Source: Pseudomonas schmalbachii | Lineage (GTDB): Bacteria; Pseudomonadota; Gammaproteobacteria; Pseudomonadales; Pseudomonadaceae | DNA: 64,000 nt | NCBI RefSeq assembly: GCF_017589465.1 | Contig: NZ_JAELYA010000002.1 | Coordinates: 62,001 to 126,000 of the forward strand | Direction of reading: 5' to 3' | Shown: one piece after another, positions 33,630 to 44,200 of the stretch | Position numbering within the stretch: position 1 is the stretch's first letter | How the letters are laid out: each line of letters begins with the position of its first letter | Program-made: the position numbers and the translations under genes | Notes under the pieces: model-generated | Databases searched by the model: none | Told to the model about the DNA's origin: nothing | Seen by the model: the letters and a program-made list of their open reading frames with translations, nothing else

Positions 33630-36600
33630 AGCCTCCATCCCGCGCCAGCCGCAACTGGCTCCGGCGTTCGACTACAGCCACCTGCGCGCCGAGGGGCTGG
33701 GGCATATCCAGCGCCTGTCCGGCCTGCTGTGGACCGACCACAACCTGCACGACCCCGGCATCACCACGCTGGAAATCCTCTGCTACGCGCTGACCGACCT
33801 GACCTACCGCACGCGCTTCGCCACCGTCGACCTGATGACCGGGCCGGACGGCAGGATGGACCCGGCCAGCCTCTCCGGCCTCGCCCCGGCCCACGAGGTG
33901 CTGACCACCGCGCCGCGCACGATCTTCGACTACCGCCGCCTGCTGCTGCGCATCGAAGGGCTGCGCAACGCCTGGCTCGACCCGATGCAGAATCCGGCCG
34001 AGCCGGCCAACTATCGACTTTCGGAAGTGCCGCTGTATGCCGACTGCCTGGCCGACGCGCTGAGCTACGAGGCGAAGAACGCGGCGAACCAGGCCAACCA
34101 TCCGCTGAAACTCTCCGGCCTGTACAAGGTGCGGGTGGAACTGGAGATCGACGACCTGCTCGGCTCGATGAACGAGTCGGCGCTGCTCTACCAGGTCCGT
34201 CGCGGGCCGCTGAAGGGCGCGGTGCTGGCCTTCGACTGCGCCGACCCGGCGTTTCTCGCCGGCAATATCGACTTCTCCAAAGACCTCATCAGCCTCGACT
34301 CGCTGAGCGTGTCCTCGACTCCGGGCGGCTTCAACGCCACCCTCAACCTGACCCTCGACGGCGGCCAGGCGCTCACCCTGCAGCCCTGCAGCATCCGTGT
34401 GATCGAGGACCGGCCGCGCCCGGACCGCCCGGCGCTGAACATCACCGCCCAGGCGATCCGCAATGTGCTGCTGGCGACCGCCGCCGATGACGATCTGCTG
34501 CCGTTGTTCTGGCTCAAACAGCAGCGCCGCGCCCAGTCCCTCGATGCCGTGCGCTGCGTGCTGCATGCCAATCGCGGGCTGTGCGAGGACTTCCTCTCCA
34601 TCGCCACGGTGATCCCCTACCGCATCGGCATCTGCGCCGATATCGAGGTGCGCCCGGATGCCGATCTGGAGCAGGTGCAGGCGCGGGTGTTCCACGCCAT
34701 CGAGAAATACCTGTCGGCGCCGGTGCGCTATCGCACCCTCGAAGAAATGCTCCGCGAAGGCCGCCAGCCCGACGAGATATTCAACGGCCCCTTCGTCGAT
34801 TTCGCCTTCACCTGCAACGGCCAGCCGGTGTTCACCAAGCCCGGCTTCATCACCGACGAGGACCTTGCCAACAGCGAGCAGCGGCGCAAGGTGCAGGCTT
34901 CCGACATCATCAATCTGGTGGTGGATATCGATGGCGTCGAGGCGATCAGCAACCTGCAGCTGCGCGTCTACGGCAGCGACGGCCAGCCCGTCGGCAACGC
35001 GGTGAAGTGGACGCTGGCGGTGCCCGCCGACCACCAGCCGGTGTTCTACATGGCAGGCTCCAAGCTGCTCTTCCACAAGGCCGGTATTCCCTACCGCGCG
35101 CAGGTCACCGAGTTCCAGCGCACCCTCGACTACCTGCGCGGACTCGACCGCCGCGAACTGTACGTGCCGCCGGACCAGGTGCTGCCGGTGCCGCTCGGCC
35201 GCTGGCGCAACACCGACGCCTTCTACAGCGTGCAGCACGACTTCCCGGCCACCTACAAGATCGGCGCGGCGGGCATCTCGCCGACCGAGGAAGCCGCTCG
35301 CATCGCCAAGGCGCGCCAGCTCAAGGGCTACCTGACCTTCTTCGACCAGATGCTGGCCGACTACCTCGGCCAGCTCGCCAACCTGCGCCGCCTCTACTCC
35401 CTCGACAAGACCCTCGACCGCACCTGGTTCAGCCCGCGCCTGAGCGGCATCGCCGGCTCGCTGGGCGACTTCGACAGCGAGTTCTATACAGACACGACGC
35501 TCACCGACGACATCGCCCGCGTGCGCCTGAACGAAACCGAGGAAGGCTTCCTGGAACGGCGCAACCGTGTGCTCGACCACCTGATCGCGCGCTTCGCCGA
35601 GCGTTTCGCCGACTACGCGCTGCTGTCGTTCCGTCTCTCCGGCGACCGCCTGAAGACTTCGGACCAGCTGATCGAGGACAAGATCGACTTCCTCGCCGAG
35701 TACCCGCGCCTGTCCCGCGAGCGCGGGCAGGCCGCCAACATCCGCCCGGAGGACCCGGCGCGGGTGTGGGACAGCGACAACATCTCCGGCCTGGAACGCC
35801 GCGCCGGGCGCCTGCTCGGCATCGACGACCTGACCCGGCGCGACCTGCACTGCGCCGGGCACTTCGACAAACTGCTGCGCACGCTGAAAGTCGGCGACGC
35901 ATTCCAGGTGGTGATACGCAACGCCGGCAACCAGTTGCTGTTCGCTTCCGAAGAGACCTTCGCCGACACAGACGCCGCGCTAGCCGCCGCAGCCGCTGTC
36001 TATCCGGGCCTGCGCGAGGAGTCCGCCTTCGAGATCGCCGAAACCCAGGGCGCCACCACCTTCACCTTGCGCATCGTTTCCGGACCGACGCCGCTGACCC
36101 ACCGGACCGCCTTCGACACCGAGGCCGACGCCTACCAGGCGGCGCGGGCGATCATCGACCGCTACGACGAAATCCTCGCCTCCGACCTGTGCAACTCGGA
36201 AGGCATGCACCTGATCGAGCACATCCTGCTGCGGCCCTTCGCCAAGGGCGACAAGCTGATGCAGGTGTGCCTGGACGAGAACTGCCAATTCTGCGGCGAG
36301 CAGGACCCGTACTCGTTCCGCGTCTCGGTGGTGCTGCCGTACTGGCCGGAGCGCTTCCGCAACCTGAACTTCCGCGCGCTGCTGGAACGCACCATGCGCG
36401 AGGAGGCGCCGGCCCACGTGCAGGTGAAAATCTGCTGGATCGGCCAGCGGCAGATGATCGACCTCGACGCCGCCTACCACGCCTGGCTCGACGCGAAGGC
36501 CGCGCCGGGTCCTGATCCCGCGCAGGTCAGCGACACGGCGCGACAGCTGATCGAAATCCTCGAATCGCTCACCACCGTCTACCCCGCCGCATCGCTGCAC

Positions 36601-36666
36601 GACTGCGACGCGGGTGAAGAACAACCCATAGTCCGGCTGGGCTCGACGGCCCTCGGTATCTTCTAG
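33622..36666 (+). CDS. eCIS baseplate protein, Pvc12-like
   Basis: This 1014-residue protein belongs to the large second wedge protein of eCIS baseplates. It begins with a region seen in this family: FDYSHLRAEGLGHIQRLSGL, then LWTDHNLHDPGITTLEILCY, where the phrase DHN-HDPGIT-LE is characteristic. The middle contains RGLDRRELYVPPDQVLPVPL, LKGYLTFFDQMLADYLGQLA and LERRNRVLDHLIARFAERFA. The C-terminal part has EGMHLIEHILLRPFAKGD and QDPYSFRVSVVLPYWPERFR. It overlaps the baseplate J gene by 8 bases, which fits tightly coupled, stoichiometric production. Confidence 0.88.
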   Translation: MPEASIPRQPQLAPAFDYSHLRAEGLGHIQRLSGLLWTDHNLHDPGITTLEILCYALTDLTYRTRFATVDLMTGPDGRMDPASLSGLAPAHEVLTTAPRTIFDYRRLLLRIEGLRNAWLDPMQNPAEPANYRLSEVPLYADCLADALSYEAKNAANQANHPLKLSGLYKVRVELEIDDLLGSMNESALLYQVRRGPLKGAVLAFDCADPAFLAGNIDFSKDLISLDSLSVSSTPGGFNATLNLTLDGGQALTLQPCSIRVIEDRPRPDRPALNITAQAIRNVLLATAADDDLLPLFWLKQQRRAQSLDAVRCVLHANRGLCEDFLSIATVIPYRIGICADIEVRPDADLEQVQARVFHAIEKYLSAPVRYRTLEEMLREGRQPDEIFNGPFVDFAFTCNGQPVFTKPGFITDEDLANSEQRRKVQASDIINLVVDIDGVEAISNLQLRVYGSDGQPVGNAVKWTLAVPADHQPVFYMAGSKLLFHKAGIPYRAQVTEFQRTLDYLRGLDRRELYVPPDQVLPVPLGRWRNTDAFYSVQHDFPATYKIGAAGISPTEEAARIAKARQLKGYLTFFDQMLADYLGQLANLRRLYSLDKTLDRTWFSPRLSGIAGSLGDFDSEFYTDTTLTDDIARVRLNETEEGFLERRNRVLDHLIARFAERFADYALLSFRLSGDRLKTSDQLIEDKIDFLAEYPRLSRERGQAANIRPEDPARVWDSDNISGLERRAGRLLGIDDLTRRDLHCAGHFDKLLRTLKVGDAFQVVIRNAGNQLLFASEETFADTDAALAAAAAVYPGLREESAFEIAETQGATTFTLRIVSGPTPLTHRTAFDTEADAYQAARAIIDRYDEILASDLCNSEGMHLIEHILLRPFAKGDKLMQVCLDENCQFCGEQDPYSFRVSVVLPYWPERFRNLNFRALLERTMREEAPAHVQVKICWIGQRQMIDLDAAYHAWLDAKAAPGPDPAQVSDTARQLIEILESLTTVYPAASLHDCDAGEEQPIVRLGSTALGIF

Positions 36667-36677
36667 GAGCGCGGCGC

Positions 36678-39600
36678 ATGGACATCCAGACCTTCTACCC
36701 GGTGTTCGAGACCGGTCAGGTGCTCACTTCCGAGCTGCTGAACGACATCATCGAATACCTCGAACCGCAGGACCGCACCACCCGCGCCAACCTCACCGGT
36801 ATCGGCGCCATCTGCGGCCTGCGCCCGGACTGGAACCCCACGGCCGGCACCCTGGCGCTGTCGCGCGGCGTCGCCGTCACCTCGCTGGGGCACCTGATCG
36901 TCGAGGACCACACCCTGTTCGACCGCGTGCGCCCGTACACGGTGCCGATCCCTTCCAGCCCCACCGCCACGGCGGAGGAAAAGGCCAAGGCGCGCTACCC
37001 GTTCCTGTTCGACGGCAACACCCAGCGCCAGGCCTTCGAGCTGCTGCCCACCGACTTCCAGCCGGCGCCCGGCGAGGCTGCGCCGACGCCGCTGACGGCC
37101 GCCTTCGTCGCCGACAAGACGGTGCTGCTGTTCCTCGAAACCAACCTCGAATCGCTGAAGAACTGCGACGTCAACGACTGCTCGGACAAGGGTTCGGAAA
37201 TGAACCTGACCCTGCGCCGCCTGCTGGTGTCGCGCACAGTCGCCGACACCATACTGACCCAGGAACAGGCCATCGCCGGCCGCCCGGTGGATCGCGCCAA
37301 CCACCCGCGCCTCGGCCTGCCGCGCCTGGTAATGGAGAAGGTCAATCCGGCGGGCACATCGCTGGTCGCCCTGGCCGACCTGTACGGCCGCTACCTCGCC
37401 TGCATCGCCAAGGCCGCCAGCCATGCGCTGCCGGCGATGAACGCGGCGTGGAACGCCTACAAGCCGCTGCTGCAGGATCTCTATCCGGACGCCCGCTTCC
37501 CCGACGGACCGATCCCCAAATACCACCTGCTCAACATGTTCGCCGCGCTGGCCGAGACGCCGGTGCTGCTGCAGTACCTGTACGCCGGCATGCACGACAT
37601 GCTGCTCGGCTACAACGAGTTCGTCGAATGCGCGGCGGTGTTCGACGCCGAGTGCGCGCCCAATCCGGAACGCTTCCCCCGGCACATCCTCGCTGGCGAT
37701 GTGGAACCGCGAGCGCTAGCCTTCGCCGGCGCACCGAAGACCCTCGCCGAATACGCCAAGTACGACGCCCTCGCCGCCAAGGGCGGGGCCGCTCCGGAAG
37801 GCGCGCCGGCCCGCCGCCGCCATCATTTCGTGCCCTCCCCGGCGCTGGATTCCGGCTACGACAAGGCCGCCGAACTGCGCGCGTTGTTCTCGCGCATGGT
37901 GCTGCTGGCGCAGACCTACGCCACACGTGGCCTGCTCGGCGCGGATATCGAACTGACCCCGTCCCGCGACGGCGCCGCGCCGCTGGGCGAACGGGCGATT
38001 CCCTTCTACTACCGCTTCGATACCGGCAGCGACCTGTTCGCCAACTGGTCGTGGCGCAAGGCGCGGGCCAACCGCTTCGGCGCGATCCACTCCTGGCAGT
38101 TCAGCGCCAGCGCCAATCCGCATCCGCTGCTGCTGCGCCAGGACGAGCAGGACTTCATCCGCATCGAGGGGGTGCTCGGCAAGCCGCTCGGCTCGACCAT
38201 GGCCGAGCTGATCCGCGAGAAACGCCGCCTCGGCCTGTCGTTCTCGATCCAGCCGGTTTGGGTCGCGCTGAGCGACGATCCCCGGCAGAACGACGCGGCC
38301 CGGCAGCGCGCGCTGGCAGCGATCCAGCAACTGCTGGTATGCCGGATGCGCGACCTCGACGTGATCTTCCTGATGATCATGGCGGCGATCTTCGCCTTCA
38401 TGGTCTGGCTGGTGCAGGTGCTCGGCCGCCTCGACGCCACCAAGGCGACCAAGCGCACCCCGCCGGTCACCGCGCCGCCGGCCGGTGGCGCCGTTGGCGG
38501 GCTGGTGCTGAACGCCAACCTGGCGGTGCTCAATCTCGAACCCAAGGAGCAGCAGAAGGTCCGGGTGATCAGCGACCAGTTCCTCAGCACGGCGCGCAAC
38601 CAGAAAATCTTCGCCGATGACACGGTGAAGGTCCTTGCCCAGAGCGCCGCCGCCGAGCAGCCGCTGCAGACGGTGGCGGTCGCCAGCGTCTACGACAAGG
38701 TGCGCGACAAGGCCATCGGCGGCGAGCTGTTCGAACGCGTGCGCGCCGCCAGCGATACCCTCGGCGTGGCCGGCGACAAGGAGGAACTGAGCAAGGCCAT
38801 CTACCCCTCCGTGGCGCTGATGGCGCGCGCCGAGGACGTGATGAAGGCGGCCAGCGCCGATTCCCTCGCCGATTTCGACGGCGAGGCCTTCGACACCGCG
38901 CTGCGCGGCTTCACCGACGCCTACGTCAACTACGCGGCGCAGGCGGAAACCGACTCCGCCAAGGCCGGCGTGGAGATCGCCAACGCCAACCTGGCCATCG
39001 TCGGCAAGCGCGACATGGTCAGCGCGGCGGCCACCCAGACCTCCAGCGCGACCATCACCCAGGAGCTGGCCAAGCGCCTGAAATCGATGTTCGAGGAGAT
39101 GACCTTCCCCGGCTTCGCGCAGAAGCATCCCGGCCTGGAGCACAAGGGCGGCACACCGGTGGGCGGCACCTTCGTGCTGCTGTATGCCGGGCGCAACGAA
39201 CTGGACGTCGGCATGCGCATCGCCCTGGAAAAACTGCGCGGCGGCCTCGGCGACCTGTTCGCCAAGCTGCTCAAGCTGAATGTGCCGGACATTTCCCCGG
39301 AGGAATCGATCAAGCAGTTGCTCGCCAGCAGCAAGCCGAGCAGCGACGACCAGCTCGACGACTTCGTGGTGCTCGGCGACTTCTGCCTGCCCTACCTGTG
39401 CTGCGACAGCGATTGCTCGGATATCGTGGTGGACCGGCGGATCAACCAGGGCGTCGGCACGCTCAAGGCCAACCTGGCCAATCGCGCGGTGCTGGTGGCG
39501 CAGCCGGCGCGGGATACGGTGGTCACTCCGGCCCCGACACCGACTCCGGCGCCAACGCCCACACCGGGCGGGCCGGCCGGCGGCCCCACGCCTACACCCA

Positions 39601-39905
39601 CTCCAACGCCCGCGCCCACCGAGCCGGTGGAACCCAGGCCGACCACCGGCAAGGTGGATATCAGCGTGTTCAGCGGCGATGCCCGCCGCGCCGTGCCGCT
39701 GCAGGGCGCGACGCTGGTGATCACCGATCTCGCCACCGGCCAGGCCAGCAAGCAGCGCATGGCGGCAGCCACCCTCTCGCTGGAACTGAAGGCCGGCAAG
39801 TACTCCTTCGTCGCCAGCAACGGCACGCTGAGCTCGCCAGCGGTGGAGATCGGCCTGAAGGCCGGCGCGACGGTGGCAGTCACCCTGCAGATACCGTTGG
39901 GCTAG
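36678..39905 (+). CDS. eCIS-associated 1075-residue protein with one membrane helix and PT linker
   Basis: No function can be assigned with certainty. The N-terminus FETGQVLTSELLNDIIEYLE and TTRANLTGIGAICGLRP resembles a family found in many eCIS operons in the slot of host-binding or accessory proteins. A single strongly hydrophobic helix (VIFLMIMAAIFAFMVWLVQV, about residues 563-582) is flanked by charged residues. A helical region follows (600-850), then a Cys-rich patch (LPYLCCDSDCSD near 905), a Pro-Thr linker (about 950-990), and a small beta domain of carboxypeptidase-regulatory/PEGA type (990-1075). A membrane helix is unexpected in a soluble particle. It could anchor the injection system to a membrane, or serve as a fibre or adaptor. 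It lies in the operon between Pvc12-like and tape measure genes. Confidence 0.75.
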   Translation: MDIQTFYPVFETGQVLTSELLNDIIEYLEPQDRTTRANLTGIGAICGLRPDWNPTAGTLALSRGVAVTSLGHLIVEDHTLFDRVRPYTVPIPSSPTATAEEKAKARYPFLFDGNTQRQAFELLPTDFQPAPGEAAPTPLTAAFVADKTVLLFLETNLESLKNCDVNDCSDKGSEMNLTLRRLLVSRTVADTILTQEQAIAGRPVDRANHPRLGLPRLVMEKVNPAGTSLVALADLYGRYLACIAKAASHALPAMNAAWNAYKPLLQDLYPDARFPDGPIPKYHLLNMFAALAETPVLLQYLYAGMHDMLLGYNEFVECAAVFDAECAPNPERFPRHILAGDVEPRALAFAGAPKTLAEYAKYDALAAKGGAAPEGAPARRRHHFVPSPALDSGYDKAAELRALFSRMVLLAQTYATRGLLGADIELTPSRDGAAPLGERAIPFYYRFDTGSDLFANWSWRKARANRFGAIHSWQFSASANPHPLLLRQDEQDFIRIEGVLGKPLGSTMAELIREKRRLGLSFSIQPVWVALSDDPRQNDAARQRALAAIQQLLVCRMRDLDVIFLMIMAAIFAFMVWLVQVLGRLDATKATKRTPPVTAPPAGGAVGGLVLNANLAVLNLEPKEQQKVRVISDQFLSTARNQKIFADDTVKVLAQSAAAEQPLQTVAVASVYDKVRDKAIGGELFERVRAASDTLGVAGDKEELSKAIYPSVALMARAEDVMKAASADSLADFDGEAFDTALRGFTDAYVNYAAQAETDSAKAGVEIANANLAIVGKRDMVSAAATQTSSATITQELAKRLKSMFEEMTFPGFAQKHPGLEHKGGTPVGGTFVLLYAGRNELDVGMRIALEKLRGGLGDLFAKLLKLNVPDISPEESIKQLLASSKPSSDDQLDDFVVLGDFCLPYLCCDSDCSDIVVDRRINQGVGTLKANLANRAVLVAQPARDTVVTPAPTPTPAPTPTPGGPAGGPTPTPTPTPAPTEPVEPRPTTGKVDISVFSGDARRAVPLQGATLVITDLATGQASKQRMAAATLSLELKAGKYSFVASNGTLSSPAVEIGLKAGATVAVTLQIPLG

Positions 39906-39909
39906 CCGG

Positions 39910-41232
39910 ATGGCCAGCACGGAGCATCGCATCGGCCGGCTGGTCTTCGACCTCGCAGCGCCGGACCGGGCCGCCCTCGGCGGCTTCGATGCGCTGCTGC
40001 GCAACCGTTTCGACTCGGTGATCCTGCCGGCGCTGCAGGCCGCCCTCGACCGCATCGACCGCCCCGGCGAGCTGATCCGCTTCGACCGCGTGGAAATCGA
40101 CCTGGGCGCCTTCGCCCCGGATGAACTGGACGATGACGAGCTGGCCCGGCGTCTGCTCGAACAACTGTCGGCGGCACTGATACCGCCAGCTCCAGCCGCC
40201 GACGAGCCGCCGGATACCGACGAGCTGATCGCCTTCCTGCAGAGCGGCGAACTGCCCTGGGTCGAGCCGGGCAAGGCGCTGGCGATCCTCACCGCCAACC
40301 TGCTCGCGCTGGACAGCCACGCCCTGCGCCGTCTGATGGAGCGCCTGCGGCCGCTGCTGATCCGCCGCAGCGCCTCCGAACGGCTGGTGCGCCAGTTGCC
40401 CGCCACGCTGGTGCGGCGGCTGTTCCGTACGCTGCTGCCGGAGGCGCTGGAACTGCCGCTGGCCGCCGCCTTCGGCGAGGATACGACGGCACCGGCGGCA
40501 TCGCTGGAGCTGGTGCCGGGCTCATTGGTCGCCGCGCTGGCCGAGATGATCCGCATCCTGGCCGGTGGCTTGCGCGTGCCCGAGCTGGGCGAAGTGGTCA
40601 GCCTCTACGTCGCGCTGGACAACCGCATCGCCATGCCCGCCCTGCCGCCTCCGTCTGCCGTGCTGACGTCCGCTCCCGCCGCGCTTGCCACGGAATCGGC
40701 CGAGGCGACGGAACCGGCCACGCACGCCAAACCGCGCCCGGTGCATGCGGCCGGTGCGGTGCTGCTGCATCCGTTCCTCGCCATGTTCTTCGACTGCCTC
40801 GGCCTGCTCGCCGGCCCCGGCCGTTTCCGCGACCGCGACGCGCAATGCCGCGCGGTGCTGCTCGCCCATCACCTGGCAACCGGCGCCGAGGAAGCGCCGG
40901 AGCCGGAAACCCCGCTGTTCAAGCTGCTCTGCGGCCTGCCCTTCAGTGAACCGCTGCCGCGTCGCATCGAGCTGAGCGAGCACGAGCGCGAGGAGGTCGA
41001 CGCCCTCCTGCGCAGCGTGATCGGCCATTGGCAACGGCTGGGCAACACCTCGCCCGCCGGCCTGCGCGAAGGCTTCCTCATGCGGCCGGGACGCCTGGAG
41101 CGGCGCGGCGATGGCTGGCTGCTCAGCGTCGAATCGAGCGGCATCGACATCCTGCTGCAGGACCTGCCCTGGACGCTGTCGCGGGTGCGCACGCCCTTCA
41201 TGCAGTCGATGCTCAGCGTGGACTGGCGCTAG
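39910..41232 (+). CDS. eCIS tape measure protein (Pvc14-like)
   Basis: This 440-residue protein opens MASTEHRIGRLVFDLAAPDR. The segment RIDRPGELIRFDRVEIDLGA is the hallmark of the contractile injection system tape measure family. The C-terminal end includes HPFLAMFFDCLGLLAGPGRF, RAVLLAHHLATGAEEAPEPE and SVESSGIDILLQDLPWTLSR, also typical. In Afp/PVC the homologue sets tube length. It is shorter than phage tape measures, suggesting a short particle. It starts 4 bases after the membrane-helix gene and ends 2 bases before the DUF4157 gene. Confidence 0.9.
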   Translation: MASTEHRIGRLVFDLAAPDRAALGGFDALLRNRFDSVILPALQAALDRIDRPGELIRFDRVEIDLGAFAPDELDDDELARRLLEQLSAALIPPAPAADEPPDTDELIAFLQSGELPWVEPGKALAILTANLLALDSHALRRLMERLRPLLIRRSASERLVRQLPATLVRRLFRTLLPEALELPLAAAFGEDTTAPAASLELVPGSLVAALAEMIRILAGGLRVPELGEVVSLYVALDNRIAMPALPPPSAVLTSAPAALATESAEATEPATHAKPRPVHAAGAVLLHPFLAMFFDCLGLLAGPGRFRDRDAQCRAVLLAHHLATGAEEAPEPETPLFKLLCGLPFSEPLPRRIELSEHEREEVDALLRSVIGHWQRLGNTSPAGLREGFLMRPGRLERRGDGWLLSVESSGIDILLQDLPWTLSRVRTPFMQSMLSVDWR

Positions 41233-41234
41233 CC

Positions 41235-44200
41235 ATGAAGACCGCCGCGTCGCCGCAACACAAGGTCTCCACCAGCGAGGCCAAGGGCGGCGGCGGGGCG
41301 CGCAAGCCGTTCTTCAGCAACGTCGCCACGCAGAGCAAGGAGGACGAGCTGCAGGCGCGCATGAAGGTCGGCCGCCCCGGCGACCGCTACGAGCTGGAGG
41401 CCGACCGGGTCGCCGACCAGGTGGTCGACGGCAAGCGCGCCGGCGTCGGCCTGGCGGCGGGCGTCACTCCGCTGGCCCAGCGCGTAGCCGAGGAAGGCGA
41501 GCCGGAGGAGGAACTGCAGGCCAAGGCTGTCGAGGAAGAGCCGGTCCAGAACAAGTCTCTGGAAGAGAAGGAGGTCCAGGCGAAAGCCGAGGAGGAACCG
41601 GAGAAGGTCCAGGCCAAGGCAGAGGAAAAAGAGGAAGTCCAGGCCAGGGAAGAGAAGGACGAAGAAGTACAAGCCAAGGGCGAACAGCCTGACGAAGAAC
41701 AGGCCCAGGCCAAGGAAGAAGACGAGGAACTGCAGGCCCGCTCCACCGGCGGCGGTGCCTCGCCTTCGACCGAGGTGGCGCGGCAGATCCGCGCCGCCCA
41801 CGGTGGCGGCAATCCCCTGCCCGGCCCGGTGCGCGAGAAGATGGAAGCGCAGTTCGGCGCCCCACTGGACGGCGTGCGCATCCACACCGACGCCCCCGCC
41901 GTACTGCTGGCCCAGTCGCTCAAGGCGCAGGCCTTCACCCGTGGCAATGACATCTTCTTCAACGAGGGCAAGTTCGCCCCGGACTCCCGCTCCGGCCAGC
42001 ATCTGCTCGCCCACGAACTGACCCACACCATCCAGCAGGGCGCGGTACAGCCCGAGAGCGAGGCCGCCGACAAGGATGTGGTCAGCCTCTCCCCCGCCGA
42101 GGATGCCGACAGCTACGAGGTGCGCCCGGAGATCGTCGAGGCGATCCGCCTGGCGCGCGGCGAGATCGGCAAGGTCAATGCGAAGAAGAGCGGCGCCGAT
42201 GGCAAACGCATCGGCTGGGAGCGCCTGCGCGAGTATTTCTCCACAGCCTTCGGCGGCCCGGTGGTCAGCGAGCAGGTGATCGACAAGATCACCACCATCG
42301 AGAAGACCGACGAGAACGGCAAGAAGACACGGATGGACGCGCTGCCGAGCTGGTGCGGCATCTTCACCTGGTGGGCGATGAAGAAGGCCGGCCTGCCGAT
42401 CCCCAACTGGAAGCTCGGCGCGCCCGCCCTCGACGCCCTCAAGCTGCGCCCCGCCGGCGAGCTGCCGCGCAAGGGCGATATCGCCATCGACGTGCTGCCG
42501 AACAACCACTTCGCCATGGTCACCGGCCTGGAGAGCCGCAAGGACGCCGAAGGCAAGCCGCAGAAGCTGACCCGCGTCGCCACCATCAACGGCAACACGG
42601 CGGGCGAGGACAATCTCGGCGGCCAGGTGCAGGAACGCTGGCACGAGCTGGAGCACTGGAACCACTTCCTCGACCCGGTGGGCAAGCTCAACCTGCCGCC
42701 GGCGCCGATGGTCACGGTGGGCCGCGAGCCGACGGAAATCGCCGAGGCAGGCGCGGAAGCAGCACCGCCCGCCGAAGCGAAGAAGGAGGCGCCGCCGGCA
42801 GAAGACCGTGGCCCGACCGTGGATTCCGTCGACCTCGAAAGCGAAGTGCCGCCCCCACCCGGCGACCTGATGGGCGAAGCGCTGCCAGAGCCCGACCTGA
42901 GCCTGCCGCCGCCCGCCGACACCGGTCCGGCCGAGCAACTGGCGGTGGTGGAGAAGGCCGACCTGTCGGGCAGTTCCGACGAGGCAACGACGAAATTCAT
43001 CGACGCCAGCCCGTCAGCCATGGCCGTCACCCAGCCCGAGCTCGGCCCGAGCATCGACGGCAAGATGAAGTCCGAGCAGCAGGAGATTGTGGATAACCCG
43101 CCGGTGCTGGAGGCGAAGACCGCCGGTTCGGTGGACGTACCGCTCGCCGGAGCCGAGCAGATACCAATTCCCGGCGATGCCGAGCTTGGCGACGGCGTGA
43201 GCGGGCCGGACCCGGGCGACCTGCAGACGGTATCCGAAGGCTCGCCACAACCATTCCGTGGCAATGCCGAGCGCGAGAAGGAGCTGGAGGAAGAGGACTC
43301 CGGATCGTTCTGGGACCGTTTCATGAACTTCCTCAGGAAGTTCGTCAAAGGCATCCGCACCACCGACGACAGCATCGACACCTCGGCCGGCGACCGGCCG
43401 TCCGTGTCGCTGGCCGGAGAGGCCGATCCCGGGCGCATGGACACCCCGCGCGAGGAAGCCACCACGGCGATGAAGGACCAGCGCGACGCGCAGGTCACGG
43501 CGTTCCGCAACAATCCCGGGCAGGCCAATATCCAGCCACGGATGCTCGACGAGCAGCGCCCGGTCGCCGTCTCCCCGGAAGCGGCGGCGACCATCGACCC
43601 GCAGGCCGACGACAATGTCGCCGCCTACGCCGCCGCGCCACTGCCGCAGGACGTGCGCGACAACGCCGATGCGCGGATCGCCAAGACCCTCACGCCGAAC
43701 CTCGCCGAGGCGCGCAGCCAGACGGTGGACGCCGCCACCACCCGCGACACCGACAAGGACCGCGAGATCGACACCGCGCAGGAGGCCGCCGCCCAGCTCA
43801 ACGCCGACACCGACGCCGCCCAGCGCAAGCTGGTGATCGACAATCGCGGCAAGGTCGCCAAGCTGCAGGGCGACGGCATCGGCGAGGCCTACGAGCACGT
43901 CAACGCCTTCAACAAGGACGCCGCCGGCGAGCAGGGCAAGGCGCGCAAGGAGATCGGCGAGCACGTCAAGAGCGAGGAAGGCAAGGCCAAGTCCGAACTG
44001 GAACAGGGCGAGAAGGACGCCGAGAAGGAAAAGGTCGAGGGCGAGCGCCAGGCCGCCGAGAAGAAGAAGGAACTGGAAAAGGCGCAGGAAAACGACAGCT
44101 GGTGGGACAGGGTCAAGAACGCGATCAAGAAGGCGGTGAAGGTCATCACCGACGCCATCGACAAGGTCTTCACCGCCGTGCGCAACGCGGTGAAGAAGAT

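Noticed and set aside
41028..41234. A longer start for the DUF4157 gene
   Set aside because: It would overlap the tape measure gene by about 200 bases in another frame, and the extra residues are Arg/His-rich noise. ATG 41235, two bases after the tape measure stop, is the natural start.
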